DNA from: Thermoplasmata archaeon
GTDB lineage: Archaea > Thermoplasmatota > Thermoplasmata > UBA10834
Assembly: GCA_025457845.1 (NCBI GenBank)
Contig: JALOTO010000013.1
Location: forward strand, 1-16,697
DNA length: 16,697 nt
Direction: 5' to 3'
A program made the position numbers and the translations under genes. The notes beneath the pieces were generated by a model. That model was given only the letters and a program-made list of their open reading frames with translations. It did not search any database and was not told where the DNA came from. Shown in pieces: positions 8,428-14,913 of this stretch (within the stretch, counting starts at the first letter, position 1; every line of letters begins with the position of its first letter).

Positions 8428-8718
8428 TCACGCCTCTGCCCGGAGGTCTGCGTCAGACGGTCCGTGCAAGATCTCGTTCCTGAGGGAGACGAGTTCCTCT
8501 ATTCCCATGCCCTCGATGTCGACCATGCTGGATGTCTCGACATCCTGCATGAAGTCGGCTATCTTGGCGTAGTTGTCGCTGAGCTGCATCGCCAGTCCCT
8601 TCTGCATTGTGTTCATCTGTCTTGGGGTCATGGTCCTCGAGATGACCTCGGCGAGGGTCACCCCTTCCTCGTCTGCCTGGCTCACGAGCTCTTCGAGAGA
8701 AGATAGGTTCACGTGCAT
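8428..8718 (-). CDS. Unrecognised 96-aa protein
   Basis: I cannot assign a family. The 96 residues look mostly helical and acidic, with no membrane segment, cysteine cluster or signal peptide. A helix-rich N-terminus (SLEELVSQADEEGVTLAEVI) is followed by a methionine-rich middle (MTPRQMNTMQKGLAM) and a charged C-terminus. The N-terminal stretch faintly recalls the helical start of L-serine dehydratase alpha subunits, but the catalytic part is absent and this may be chance. It seems a real gene: it has a strong TATA box (8767-8778), an inverted repeat in its leader, and a stop 4 bp from the convergent cheR stop. A GGATGG lies just before the ATG. It could be a small chemotaxis-associated partner, on position only. 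Confidence 0.7.
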   Translation of the reverse strand: MHVNLSSLEELVSQADEEGVTLAEVISRTMTPRQMNTMQKGLAMQLSDNYAKIADFMQDVETSSMVDIEGMGIEELVSLRNEILHGPSDADLRAEA

Positions 8719-8726
8719 CCCATCCT

Positions 8727-8750
8727 ATCGTATGACAATCGTCAGACGAT
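8727..8750. repeat. Inverted repeat at the predicted start of the 96-aa gene transcript
   Basis: Arms ATCGTATGAC and GTCAGACGAT are separated by AATC and pair at 9 of 10 positions. The repeat lies between the TATA box and the ATG and spans the predicted transcription start (about 8742). It could be a repressor operator or an RNA hairpin at the 5' end. Confidence 0.45.
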
Positions 8751-8766
8751 GAAGGGGCAAGGAACG

Positions 8767-8778
8767 TATATATTATTT
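8767..8778 (-). promoter_or_regulatory. TATA box of the 96-aa gene
   Basis: The minus strand reads GCAAATAATATATA, an A/T block standing out in a GC-rich region. It lies only 14 nt beyond the ilvE stop. Archaeal spacing places the transcription start near 8745-8742, about 25 nt before the ATG at 8718. This separates the small gene from the ilv operon transcript. Confidence 0.65.
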
Positions 8779-8792
8779 GCCGTCCGGGTGGC

Positions 8793-9716
8793 TCACTTGA
8801 CGAGATCGAGCCACGACGCGTACGCCGGCTCATTCCCCCTGACGATGTCCAGGTACTTCCTCTGTATCGTCATGGTGACCGGTCCCGGCTTCCCCTCGCC
8901 GACTGGCCTCCTGTCTACTTCCCGTATCGGGGTGACCTCGGCCGCCGTGCCGGTGAAGAAGAGCTCCTCCGCCAGGTACAGCTCGCTCCTCGCGATGTTG
9001 CGCTCCTCGACGGCGATGCCGAGGTCGGTCGCGACCTTCATCACCGACTCGCGGGTGATCCCGGGGAGTATGCCGGCGTTAGCCGGAGGAGTGTAGAGCT
9101 TCCCGTCCTTGACCATGAAGATGTTCTCGCCCGACCCCTCTGCGACCATGTGCAGCTCGTTGAGCATTACGGTCTCGTCGAAGCCGTTCATCTTCGCCTC
9201 CATTATCGCGATGGAGCTGTTCAGGTAGTCGCCGCAGACCTTCGCCGTAGCGGGCACTGACCCGCTCGGCGCCCGGTGCCAGGATGACGTGTGGACCCGT
9301 ATGCCGTTCTTCAGCCCCTCGTCTCCGAGGTACGCGCCGAACGGGAATGCGATGATGAACGTGTCGACCGGGTATCCCATCGGGTTGACGCCTATGCCGT
9401 TCACGCCGAAGAACGATATCGGGCGGATGTAGCATGAGTCGAGGTTGTTGGCCTTGATGACGTCCTTGACCCCTGTGCAGAGTTCGTCGACGGTGTACGG
9501 TATCTTCATCTGGATGGCCTTCGCGGATGTATGGAGCCGGACCATGTGGTCCCTGAGCCTGAAGACCGCCGGGCCCTTGTCCGTCTGGTAGGCCCTGACG
9601 CCCTCGAAGGCGCCGGTCCCGTAGTGCAGGCCGTGCGTCAGCACGTGCACCGTCGCGTCCTTCCAGGCTATCAGCTGTCCGTTCTTCCAGATCTTGTCCG
9701 TCGTCTTGATCTGCAT
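8793..9716 (-). CDS. ilvE: Branched-chain amino acid aminotransferase
   Basis: IlvE is a PLP enzyme of fold type IV that transfers amino groups between glutamate and the 2-oxo acids of valine, leucine and isoleucine, the last step of the pathway. The 307-aa product has the class-IV hallmarks: HYGTGAFEGVRAY (31-43), catalytic Lys159 in ATAKVCGDYLNS, Glu193 in AEGSGENIF, and the ILPGITR block. Lys159 and Glu193 fall at the same numbers as in E. coli IlvE. The start ATG at 9716 has AAGGAG 10-12 nt upstream. It is the last gene of the ilvBNC-FAH-ilvE series, 20 bp after the FAH-family stop. D-amino-acid aminotransferase or aminodeoxychorismate lyase are less likely given the context. Confidence 0.95.
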   Translation of the reverse strand: MQIKTTDKIWKNGQLIAWKDATVHVLTHGLHYGTGAFEGVRAYQTDKGPAVFRLRDHMVRLHTSAKAIQMKIPYTVDELCTGVKDVIKANNLDSCYIRPISFFGVNGIGVNPMGYPVDTFIIAFPFGAYLGDEGLKNGIRVHTSSWHRAPSGSVPATAKVCGDYLNSSIAIMEAKMNGFDETVMLNELHMVAEGSGENIFMVKDGKLYTPPANAGILPGITRESVMKVATDLGIAVEERNIARSELYLAEELFFTGTAAEVTPIREVDRRPVGEGKPGPVTMTIQRKYLDIVRGNEPAYASWLDLVK

Positions 9717-9736
9717 CTCACATCACTCCTTGCACT

Positions 9737-10543
9737 TCAACTGCCCACTACGGGGTTCCTGAGGCAGCCCACCCCGTCCAGCTCCACCTCGACGACATCG
9801 CCCGGCTTCATCGGGGATATCCCGGAGGGCGTCCCCGTGGCGATGATGTCGCCAGGCTCGAGGGACATGACCGTCGAGATGTACTCGACGAGGGCTGCGT
9901 CACCGAAGACCCTGTCGTCGAGGGAGCACTCCTGGACCGTCCTGCCGTTCAGCCTGGTCACGACCTTGGTCGGGCTGGTCTTGGAGACCACAGGTCCTAT
10001 GGGTGCGAATGTGTCGAAGCCCTTTGCCCGCGTCCAGTCCGGATCCACCTTCTGGAGGTCCCTGGCGGTGACATCGTTGATGCAGGTGTAGCCCGCGATG
10101 TATGTCGAGCCGTCGCGGACCTTCGACGCCCTCCTCCCGATCACGAGGGCGAGCTCGCCCTCGTAGTCCACCCTCTTGGACGCGCCCGGGACCACGATGC
10201 CCTCGCCGGGGCCGATTATGGCGGACGAGGGCTTGCTGAATATCAGGGGGACCTCGGGCATCTTCGCCCCCATCTCCTTGATGTGGCTCCTGTAGTTTAG
10301 GCCGACGCATACCAGCTTGGACGGCCTGTCGACGGGCACGAGGGCCTTCAGATCCGCCAGGCGGTGGTTCCTGGGCCGCATTCCCGCGGTCCCTGAGAGC
10401 GCCTCGAGCATGCTCCGTGCGTCCGTCTCGACGACCGTCTCGCCGTCCACTGCGCCTATGAACTCGCCGCCGTCGGCGGCGAACCTGCCGAAGAGCCTGC
10501 TCGGGACCTTGCGACCTGACGTGGTGTCACCTGTCCGATGCAC
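9737..10543 (-). CDS. Fumarylacetoacetate hydrolase family protein
   Basis: Members of this superfamily act on C-C bonds or tautomers of 2-oxo/enol acids: fumarylacetoacetate, acylpyruvates, oxaloacetate and hydroxymuconate derivatives. The substrate here is not readable. The 268-aa protein shows the FAH core: GLNYRSH (81-87), metal ligands Glu128 and Glu130 in DYEGELALVIG with Asp157 in CINDVTARDLQ, then KGFDTFAPIGP and ATGTPSGI with MKPGDVVEVELDGVG. The only upstream start is GTG 10543, since a TAG closes the frame before it; the first internal ATG is at residue 45, so the N-terminus is uncertain. It lies between ilvC and ilvE with short gaps (50 and 20 bp), so co-transcription is likely and a role with pathway 2-oxo acids is plausible. 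Confidence 0.9.
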   Translation of the reverse strand: MHRTGDTTSGRKVPSRLFGRFAADGGEFIGAVDGETVVETDARSMLEALSGTAGMRPRNHRLADLKALVPVDRPSKLVCVGLNYRSHIKEMGAKMPEVPLIFSKPSSAIIGPGEGIVVPGASKRVDYEGELALVIGRRASKVRDGSTYIAGYTCINDVTARDLQKVDPDWTRAKGFDTFAPIGPVVSKTSPTKVVTRLNGRTVQECSLDDRVFGDAALVEYISTVMSLEPGDIIATGTPSGISPMKPGDVVEVELDGVGCLRNPVVGS

Positions 10544-10593
10544 AAACGCGTCCGCCGATATGTATGTCTTTTGGGGCTAATCCATCGGAAGGG

Positions 10594-11574
10594 TCACTTG
10601 AACATCTTGCGGATGTTCTTGCCGACGACCTCGATCCTGGATTTCTGCCCCTCGTTCCTCAGCTTGGTGAGGGTGGGCATCCCATTCTCGTTCTCGGCGA
10701 CCCACTCCGCGGCGAACGCCCCGGACTGGATGTCCTTGAGGACCTTCTCCATCCTCTTCTTGACGCTGTCGTCGATGAGGACCGGGCCGCGGGTCCTGCC
10801 GCCGTACTCGGCCGTGTTGGACACCCCGTCCCACATGCCCTCGATCCCGCCCTTCTGGACGAGGTCGATTATGAGCTTCAGTTCGTGCAGCACCTCGAAG
10901 TAGGCGATCTCGGGCTGGTAGCCGGCCTCGACGAGCACCTCGAAGGACTTCTTCACGAGCTCGCTCGCTCCGCCGCAGAGGTCGGCCTGCTCGCCGAAGA
11001 GGTCCGTCTCGGTCTCCTCGTCGAAGGTCGTCTCGATGACACCGCGGTTAGTGGCTCCGAGCCCCTTGGCCATCGCGAGGGCCGTCTTCTTCGCCTTGCC
11101 CGTGGCGTCCTGGTGGACGGCTATGAGGGCAGGGACCCCGTCCCCGGCCTCGAAGGTCTGCCTGACCAGGGCGCCTGGGCCTTTGGGCGCTACCATGATG
11201 ACGTCGACGTCCTTCGGCGGGACTATCCTCTTGAAGTGTATGTTGAACCCGTGGGCGAAGTCGAGTGTCATCCCCTTCCTCAGGTTCGGGGCGACGTCCG
11301 CGTCGTAGACCATCTTCTGGACCTCGTCCGGGATGAGCATCATGACTATGTCGGCGGACTTGACGGCCTCCGGTATCTCCATGATGCGCATCTTGTCGGC
11401 CTTGGCCTGCTTGTAGTAGTCGTCCTTGAACTTCAGGCCGACGACTACGTCCGCGCCGCTGTCCCTGAGGCAGAGGGCCTGGGCCCTCCCCTGGATGCCG
11501 TAACCGACCACGGCGATCCTCTTTCCCTTGAGCACATTCAAGTTTGCGTCCTTGTTGTAGTATATCCTGGCCAT
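10594..11574 (-). CDS. ilvC: Ketol-acid reductoisomerase (class I)
   Basis: IlvC isomerises and reduces acetolactate or acetohydroxybutyrate to dihydroxy acids, the second common step to valine, isoleucine and leucine. The 326-aa product is a class I (short) enzyme. It has the Rossmann fingerprint VVGYGIQGRAQA, the catalytic-lobe motifs DFAHGFNIHF, the metal-binding DEETETDLFGEQ, and the knotted domain with HELKLIIDLV and SNTAEYGG. The cofactor loop after the second strand reads VGLKFKDDYYKQA, where NADPH enzymes usually have GLR...S residues (see findings). ATG 11574 (MARIYYN) was chosen: it gives the standard N-terminus and has GGAG about 10 nt upstream. It begins 19 bp after the ilvN stop. 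Confidence 0.96.
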   Translation of the reverse strand: MARIYYNKDANLNVLKGKRIAVVGYGIQGRAQALCLRDSGADVVVGLKFKDDYYKQAKADKMRIMEIPEAVKSADIVMMLIPDEVQKMVYDADVAPNLRKGMTLDFAHGFNIHFKRIVPPKDVDVIMVAPKGPGALVRQTFEAGDGVPALIAVHQDATGKAKKTALAMAKGLGATNRGVIETTFDEETETDLFGEQADLCGGASELVKKSFEVLVEAGYQPEIAYFEVLHELKLIIDLVQKGGIEGMWDGVSNTAEYGGRTRGPVLIDDSVKKRMEKVLKDIQSGAFAAEWVAENENGMPTLTKLRNEGQKSRIEVVGKNIRKMFK

Positions 11575-11593
11575 TTCTGCACGCTCCGTTCCA

Positions 11594-11956
11594 TCAGATA
11601 GCATTCATCGTCTCGATGTACCGCTCCGGCTGGCTCTTCTTGATGACAGCCTCGACCTCGTCGACGCTGCCAGTGATCCTGCAAGTCCCCTCCTTGTTGA
11701 CCAGGAGGGCATACGCCTCGTGGCGGGGCTGCTCGACAAGGTCTGCCTCGATGACCTCGTGGAGGGCCCTGAGGTGCTCTAGGACCGAGGACGCCCTCTC
11801 CCTGTCCTTGATCGAGAGAACGATGCGGGCGCGCTCGGGCATCTCGCACTTGCCAACGACGATCGTCTCGACGTTGATCCTCTTCCTCGTGAACTCGCCC
11901 ATGACCCTCTGCATGACCCCTGGCTGGTCGTAGACCAGGAGCATTATTGCCTCCAT
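11594..11956 (-). CDS. ilvN: Acetolactate synthase small (regulatory) subunit
   Basis: This ACT-domain subunit activates the catalytic subunit and normally confers valine feedback inhibition. The 120-aa product starts with the ACT domain (MLLVYDQPGVMQRVMGEF, VETIVVGK, RIVLSIKD) covering about residues 3-75, then a shorter C-terminal part with ALLVNKEG and RYIETMNAI. It is smaller than the roughly 160-aa bacterial IlvH, so the C-terminal regulatory half is abbreviated. The ATG at 11956 shares one base with the ilvB TGA (TGATG), a tight coupling that suits fixed subunit ratios. A longer open frame upstream overlaps ilvB and is not coding. Confidence 0.94.
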   Translation of the reverse strand: MEAIMLLVYDQPGVMQRVMGEFTRKRINVETIVVGKCEMPERARIVLSIKDRERASSVLEHLRALHEVIEADLVEQPRHEAYALLVNKEGTCRITGSVDEVEAVIKKSQPERYIETMNAI

Positions 11957-13641
11957 CACACCACCTCTCCCTTCCACTTGCACCTGCCACGTATGCATTC
12001 GGTCGAGGACGATTTGCCGGGCGGGGTCATTGGCAGGACGTCCTCCTCCGGATCTATCTTGAAGTCGATGAGAGTGGTGATGTCGGCCTTGGCCGCGCGC
12101 TTGATCGCGTCGGCGACCTCGGAGTGCCGCTCCACGCGTATCGCCTCCGCGCCGTAGGCTTCTGCGAGCTTCACGAAGTCGGGGCTCCCGGCGAACTTGG
12201 TGGCCATGTACCTCTCCCCGTAGAAGAGCTTCTGCCACTGCTTGACCATCCCGAGCCAGCCGTTGTTCAGCAGACAGACCACGACGGGGATATCGTTCTC
12301 CACGGCGGTCGCGAACTCCTGCGACACCATCTGCAGGCTACCGTCGCCCGCTATGTCCGCGACAACGCTCTGCGGCCTGGCGATCTTCGCCCCTATCGCG
12401 GCCGGGAACCCGAAGCCCATGGTCCCGAGGCCTCCCGATGTGATGAACATCCTGTTTCCGTATGTCTTGTAGAAGTGCGAGGCCCACATCTGGTTCTGCC
12501 CGACCTCGGTGGTGACGATCGCGTCGTCAGGGAGGTTCTTGGACATCTCGTATATGACCTTCTGGGGCTTGATCGGGTCCGACCTGAGGTCATAGTCGCA
12601 CGCGCACTCCTTGTTGAGCTGAACGATCTTCTCCTGCCAGGTCTTGGACTTCTTGCGCTGCTGCAGCCCCGCATTGAGCGCGTGGACGACCGTCCAGGCG
12701 TCCCCGACGAGGCCGACCCTCCCCTTGACGTTCTTGCCTATCTCGGACGAGTCGATGTCGACATGGACCACCTTCGTCTTCCTGCCGAACTCGCTCAGCT
12801 TGCCCGTGACCCTGTCGCTGAACCTGGTGCCTATCGCCAAGAGGACATCGCAGTTGTTGAGGGCGTAGTTGGCCACCTGCCGTCCATGCATGCCGCACAC
12901 GCCGAGGACGAGCGGGTGGTTCTCGGGCACCGAGCCCTTGGCCATCAGCGTCGTCACGACGGGGGCCATGAGCATCTCCGCGAGCCTGGTGATGTCCGGA
13001 CCGGCCCTGGACCATATCACCCCTCCCCCGACCAGTATCGTGGGTCTCTCGGCCTTCTCGAGCAGTTTGATCGCGTCGAGCAGCCCGGAGAGGTTCTTCC
13101 TCGGTTTGGGGACCCGGACCTCCTTGGCCATGTCCTCAGGGGTGATCTCCCCGGTGAGTATGTCGACTGGGATGTCCACGTGGACCGGGCCGTACCTTCC
13201 CGTCGTCGCGATGGTGAACGCCTTCCTCATCGTCTCGGGGAATGTCTTGGGGTCCGTGACCCTGAAGTTGTGCTTGGTGACAGGCATCATGAGGCTGAAC
13301 GAGTCGGCCTCCTGGAACGCGTCGTTCCCGAGCACTCCAGTGGCGACCTGTCCAGTGATGGCGACCATGGGCGAGGAGTCCATGAATGCGGTGGCCACCC
13401 CCGTCACCAGGTTCGTCGCTCCGGGTCCCGAAGTCGCTATGCAGACACCGGCCTTCTTGGAGACCCTGCTGTAACCGTCCGCCATATGGCCGGCGCACTG
13501 TTCGTGCCTGACGAGTATGTGCCGTATGTCCGATTGCACCAGCTCGTCGTAGAAGGGTAAGAGGACGCCGCCTGGTATGCCGAACATCACCTCGACGTTC
13601 TGCTCCTCAAGCAGCTCCACGGCAGCCTTCGCACCCTTCAT
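11956..13641 (-). CDS. ilvB: Acetolactate synthase large (catalytic) subunit
   Basis: This thiamine-diphosphate enzyme condenses pyruvate with pyruvate or 2-oxobutyrate, the committed step of branched-chain synthesis. The 561-aa protein has the N-terminal pyrimidine-binding domain (FGIPGG; catalytic Glu47 in RHEQCAGHMADGYSR), a central FAD-type domain, and the C-terminal diphosphate/Mg site with GDGSLQM ending in LLNNGWLGMVKQWQ. The GWLGMVKQWQ stretch is characteristic of true acetohydroxyacid synthases rather than other ThDP enzymes. ATGs exist at 13662, 13659 and 13641; the last (MKGAKAAVEL) is preferred because GAGAGGAG lies 8-9 nt before it and Glu47 then falls at the usual position. It is the first enzyme gene of the operon and follows a 150-nt leader. 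Confidence 0.96.
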   Translation of the reverse strand: MKGAKAAVELLEEQNVEVMFGIPGGVLLPFYDELVQSDIRHILVRHEQCAGHMADGYSRVSKKAGVCIATSGPGATNLVTGVATAFMDSSPMVAITGQVATGVLGNDAFQEADSFSLMMPVTKHNFRVTDPKTFPETMRKAFTIATTGRYGPVHVDIPVDILTGEITPEDMAKEVRVPKPRKNLSGLLDAIKLLEKAERPTILVGGGVIWSRAGPDITRLAEMLMAPVVTTLMAKGSVPENHPLVLGVCGMHGRQVANYALNNCDVLLAIGTRFSDRVTGKLSEFGRKTKVVHVDIDSSEIGKNVKGRVGLVGDAWTVVHALNAGLQQRKKSKTWQEKIVQLNKECACDYDLRSDPIKPQKVIYEMSKNLPDDAIVTTEVGQNQMWASHFYKTYGNRMFITSGGLGTMGFGFPAAIGAKIARPQSVVADIAGDGSLQMVSQEFATAVENDIPVVVCLLNNGWLGMVKQWQKLFYGERYMATKFAGSPDFVKLAEAYGAEAIRVERHSEVADAIKRAAKADITTLIDFKIDPEEDVLPMTPPGKSSSTECIRGRCKWKGEVV

Positions 13642-13649
13642 TCCATCAT

Positions 13650-13657
13650 CTCCTCTC
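13650..13657 (-). promoter_or_regulatory. ilvB: Ribosome-binding site of ilvB
   Basis: GAGAGGAG lies 8 nt before ATG 13641, which selects this start over the two upstream ATGs that lie on the far side of the site. It is partly complementary to ACCTCT at 13690-13695 in the leader (five consecutive pairs), so it could be masked. Confidence 0.65.
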
Positions 13658-13689
13658 ATCATTCACATCGCCCGCACGGCCATGCCTCC

Positions 13690-13774
13690 AGAGGTCATGT
13701 CGCCGTCACGGGCCGACGGTCCGCAGGACAAGAAGTACCTCTAGGGGCTGAAGAATGAGCTCCTGGTTGAGGTC
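13690..13774 (-). promoter_or_regulatory. ilvB leader with alternative pairing segments
   Basis: Four short segments can pair in competing ways on the minus strand: a GACCTC (13774-13769), b AGAGGT (13742-13737, within the Leu/Val codon cluster), c ACCTCT (13695-13690) and d the ilvB ribosome site AGAGG (13656-13652). Pairs a:b (5), b:c (6) and c:d (5) are possible. A hairpin CCGTC/GACGG (13719-13703) encloses the leader-peptide stop, and GTCCGC/GCGGAC (13784-13779 with 13724-13719) encloses its Leu/Ile/Val codons. There is no T-run typical of an intrinsic terminator, so control, if real, would more likely act on translation. Pairings were found by eye, without folding energies. Confidence 0.4.
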
Positions 13775-13792
13775 CCCGGCGGACGGCCGCAT
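13706..13792 (-). CDS. Candidate branched-chain leader peptide of the ilv operon (28 aa)
   Basis: ATG at 13792 opens a 28-codon frame ending in TGA 13708-13706, about 65 nt before ilvB. Residues 12-26 read LILQPLEVLLVLRTV, so 10 of 15 are Leu, Ile or Val (11 of 28 overall). Codons are atypical: four of seven Leu codons are CTT or CTA and one Val is GTA, whereas hand-counting ilvN gives two CTT/CTA in nine Leu codons and no GTA. The TATA box 13825-13817 predicts transcription starting about 13795-13793, so the peptide would be translated from a leaderless 5' end. No ribosome site precedes it. By analogy with bacterial ilv/leu leaders it may sense charged tRNA; that role is inference and conservation is unknown. 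Confidence 0.45.
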   Translation of the reverse strand: MRPSAGDLNQELILQPLEVLLVLRTVGP

Positions 13793-13816
13793 CGGCCGCT
13801 GGAACGTAGCAACGAC

Positions 13817-13825
13817 TATTAATAT
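13817..13825 (-). promoter_or_regulatory. TATA box of the ilvB operon
   Basis: The minus strand reads AAGATATTAATAG within GC-rich DNA. Its centre (about 13821) lies some 26-27 nt before 13795-13793, immediately ahead of the leader-peptide ATG. It is the only AT block between the PLP-enzyme stop and ilvB. Confidence 0.6.
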
Positions 13826-13866
13826 CTTGGCCGTCGAGGCCCAGAATCGGCGCAGGATGTCGAGAA

Positions 13867-13882
13867 GTGTACAGGGCTACAC
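13867..13882 (-). terminator. Possible hairpin after the PLP-enzyme gene
   Basis: Directly after the TGA on the minus strand, GTGTA and TACAC can pair across a six-base loop. No clear T-run follows (TTCTCG only). It may mark the transcript end ahead of the ilvB promoter, but the evidence is slight. Confidence 0.2.
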
Positions 13883-14911
13883 TCAGTGCTTCAGGTCCCT
13901 GCTGGTGAGCACCGCCACGAAGGTGTGGCTCTTCGAGTCCATGGCCGCGATGCCGGAGATCGCGACCGCCGAGGCTGGGAGCACATCCAATCCCTCCTCC
14001 TGCTTGACCGTCTTGGACATCTTCACCATGTCCTCGTCGGTGACCTCGGCCGCCGCCCCGTTGGAATCCATCATGGCTGCTATGGCCTCTTCGGGATCGG
14101 CGAGGAAGTTGCCCGAGAGTGGTTCATTGACCTCGGTTATCTGGAGGTCAGGGACATAGACCGGCGTCCGGGACTTCATCAGCACGGCCCTGACCGCCGA
14201 GTTGTTGTTCGCGCAGCCCAGGACCCTCGGCTTCATTCCCATCCCCCTGAAGCCCTGCCAGACACCCCCTATGACGGTGCCGTTCCCGACGGGCACGGAG
14301 ATCCAGTCGGGCTGCCGGCCGAGCGATTGGGCTATCTCCCTCGAGATGAACGTGTACGAGTAGACGCCGAGCTCCCTGTTGGAGCCCCCAGGATTCGCGT
14401 TGTACCAGTGATTCCTGAGGGCATCCTCCGCGCAGACCTTCATAGTCGCCTCGTAATCGCCCTTCACGAGGCTGACCTTGCCCCCCATGGACTCGATCTC
14501 TGGCCGCCGGGGGGCGTGGAAATCGGCTGGGATGTAGATCTGGCACCTCATGTCGAGCTTCTCGCAGACATACGCAAGCGCAGCCCCGTAGTTGCTGCAC
14601 GTCGTGGCGGCGAGTGTGTCAAGCCCCTTCTTCCTGGCATCGAGGGCCAGTAGCAGGGCCATCCGGTCCTTGTGGGTCCCGCTGGGGTTCTCCCCCTCCA
14701 GCTTGAGGTGCAGCCTCCTGACGCCGAGCCTCTTCTCGAGCCTCTGCGCCCTGGTGAGCGTGGTGTGCCCTATCCTCAGGGCCTTCATCTGCATCTCGAA
14801 CTCGCGGATCAGCTCAAGCGGTATCAAATGCGTGACATCCCAGGAAAGGCGTTTGCGCGGGCGGCGCCGAGATACCCGGGCCGCCCGAATAAGTTTGTCC
14901 CTTGCGCGCAT
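13883..14911 (-). CDS. Fold-type II PLP enzyme, threonine-synthase-like
   Basis: The product (342 aa from ATG 14911) belongs to the tryptophan-synthase-beta/threonine-synthase superfamily. PLP lysine is Lys81 in ENPSGTHKDRMA, the phosphate loop is GNGTVIGG (209-216), and LDVLPASAVA near 308-317 fits the C-terminal cofactor contact. The substrate-loop region reads TTCSNYGAALA instead of the usual S-x-GN-x-GA-type motif, so it may not be an ordinary threonine synthase. The first 28 residues are very basic and look untypical; TTG 14827 or ATG 14794 are alternative starts placing the protein at the usual KALRIGHTTL. The ATG lies 2 bp after the methyltransferase stop, so the two are probably coupled and may share a substrate. 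I do not name a reaction. Confidence 0.85.
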   Translation of the reverse strand: MRARDKLIRAARVSRRRPRKRLSWDVTHLIPLELIREFEMQMKALRIGHTTLTRAQRLEKRLGVRRLHLKLEGENPSGTHKDRMALLLALDARKKGLDTLAATTCSNYGAALAYVCEKLDMRCQIYIPADFHAPRRPEIESMGGKVSLVKGDYEATMKVCAEDALRNHWYNANPGGSNRELGVYSYTFISREIAQSLGRQPDWISVPVGNGTVIGGVWQGFRGMGMKPRVLGCANNNSAVRAVLMKSRTPVYVPDLQITEVNEPLSGNFLADPEEAIAAMMDSNGAAAEVTDEDMVKMSKTVKQEEGLDVLPASAVAISGIAAMDSKSHTFVAVLTSRDLKH

Positions 14912-14913
14912 GC

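Noticed and set aside
10557..10566. TATA-like CATACATATC ahead of the FAH-family gene
   Set aside because: Normal spacing would start transcription near 10535, inside the coding frame after GTG 10543, so it is unlikely to be that gene's promoter unless the real start is internal.
10564..11601. Plus-strand 345-aa open frame opposite ilvC
   Set aside because: Low-complexity Leu/Gly/Val/Asp-rich antisense of ilvC without domain signatures.
11594..12238. Long open frame (214 aa) reaching upstream of ilvN into ilvB
   Set aside because: The first 94 residues are arginine/glycine-rich shadow of ilvB; the ACT domain begins at ATG 11956, which overlaps the ilvB stop as TGATG.
11947..13560. Plus-strand 537-aa open frame opposite ilvB
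   Set aside because: It is an antisense shadow caused by GC-rich codon use: composition is rich in His, Arg, Gly and Asp with no recognisable motif, whereas the minus frame is an unmistakable acetolactate synthase.
13663..13698. Second mini-ORF (ATG 13698 to TGA 13663) between the leader peptide and ilvB
   Set aside because: Eleven codons with no enrichment of branched-chain residues and no promoter or usable ribosome site of its own; most likely chance in a GC-rich leader.
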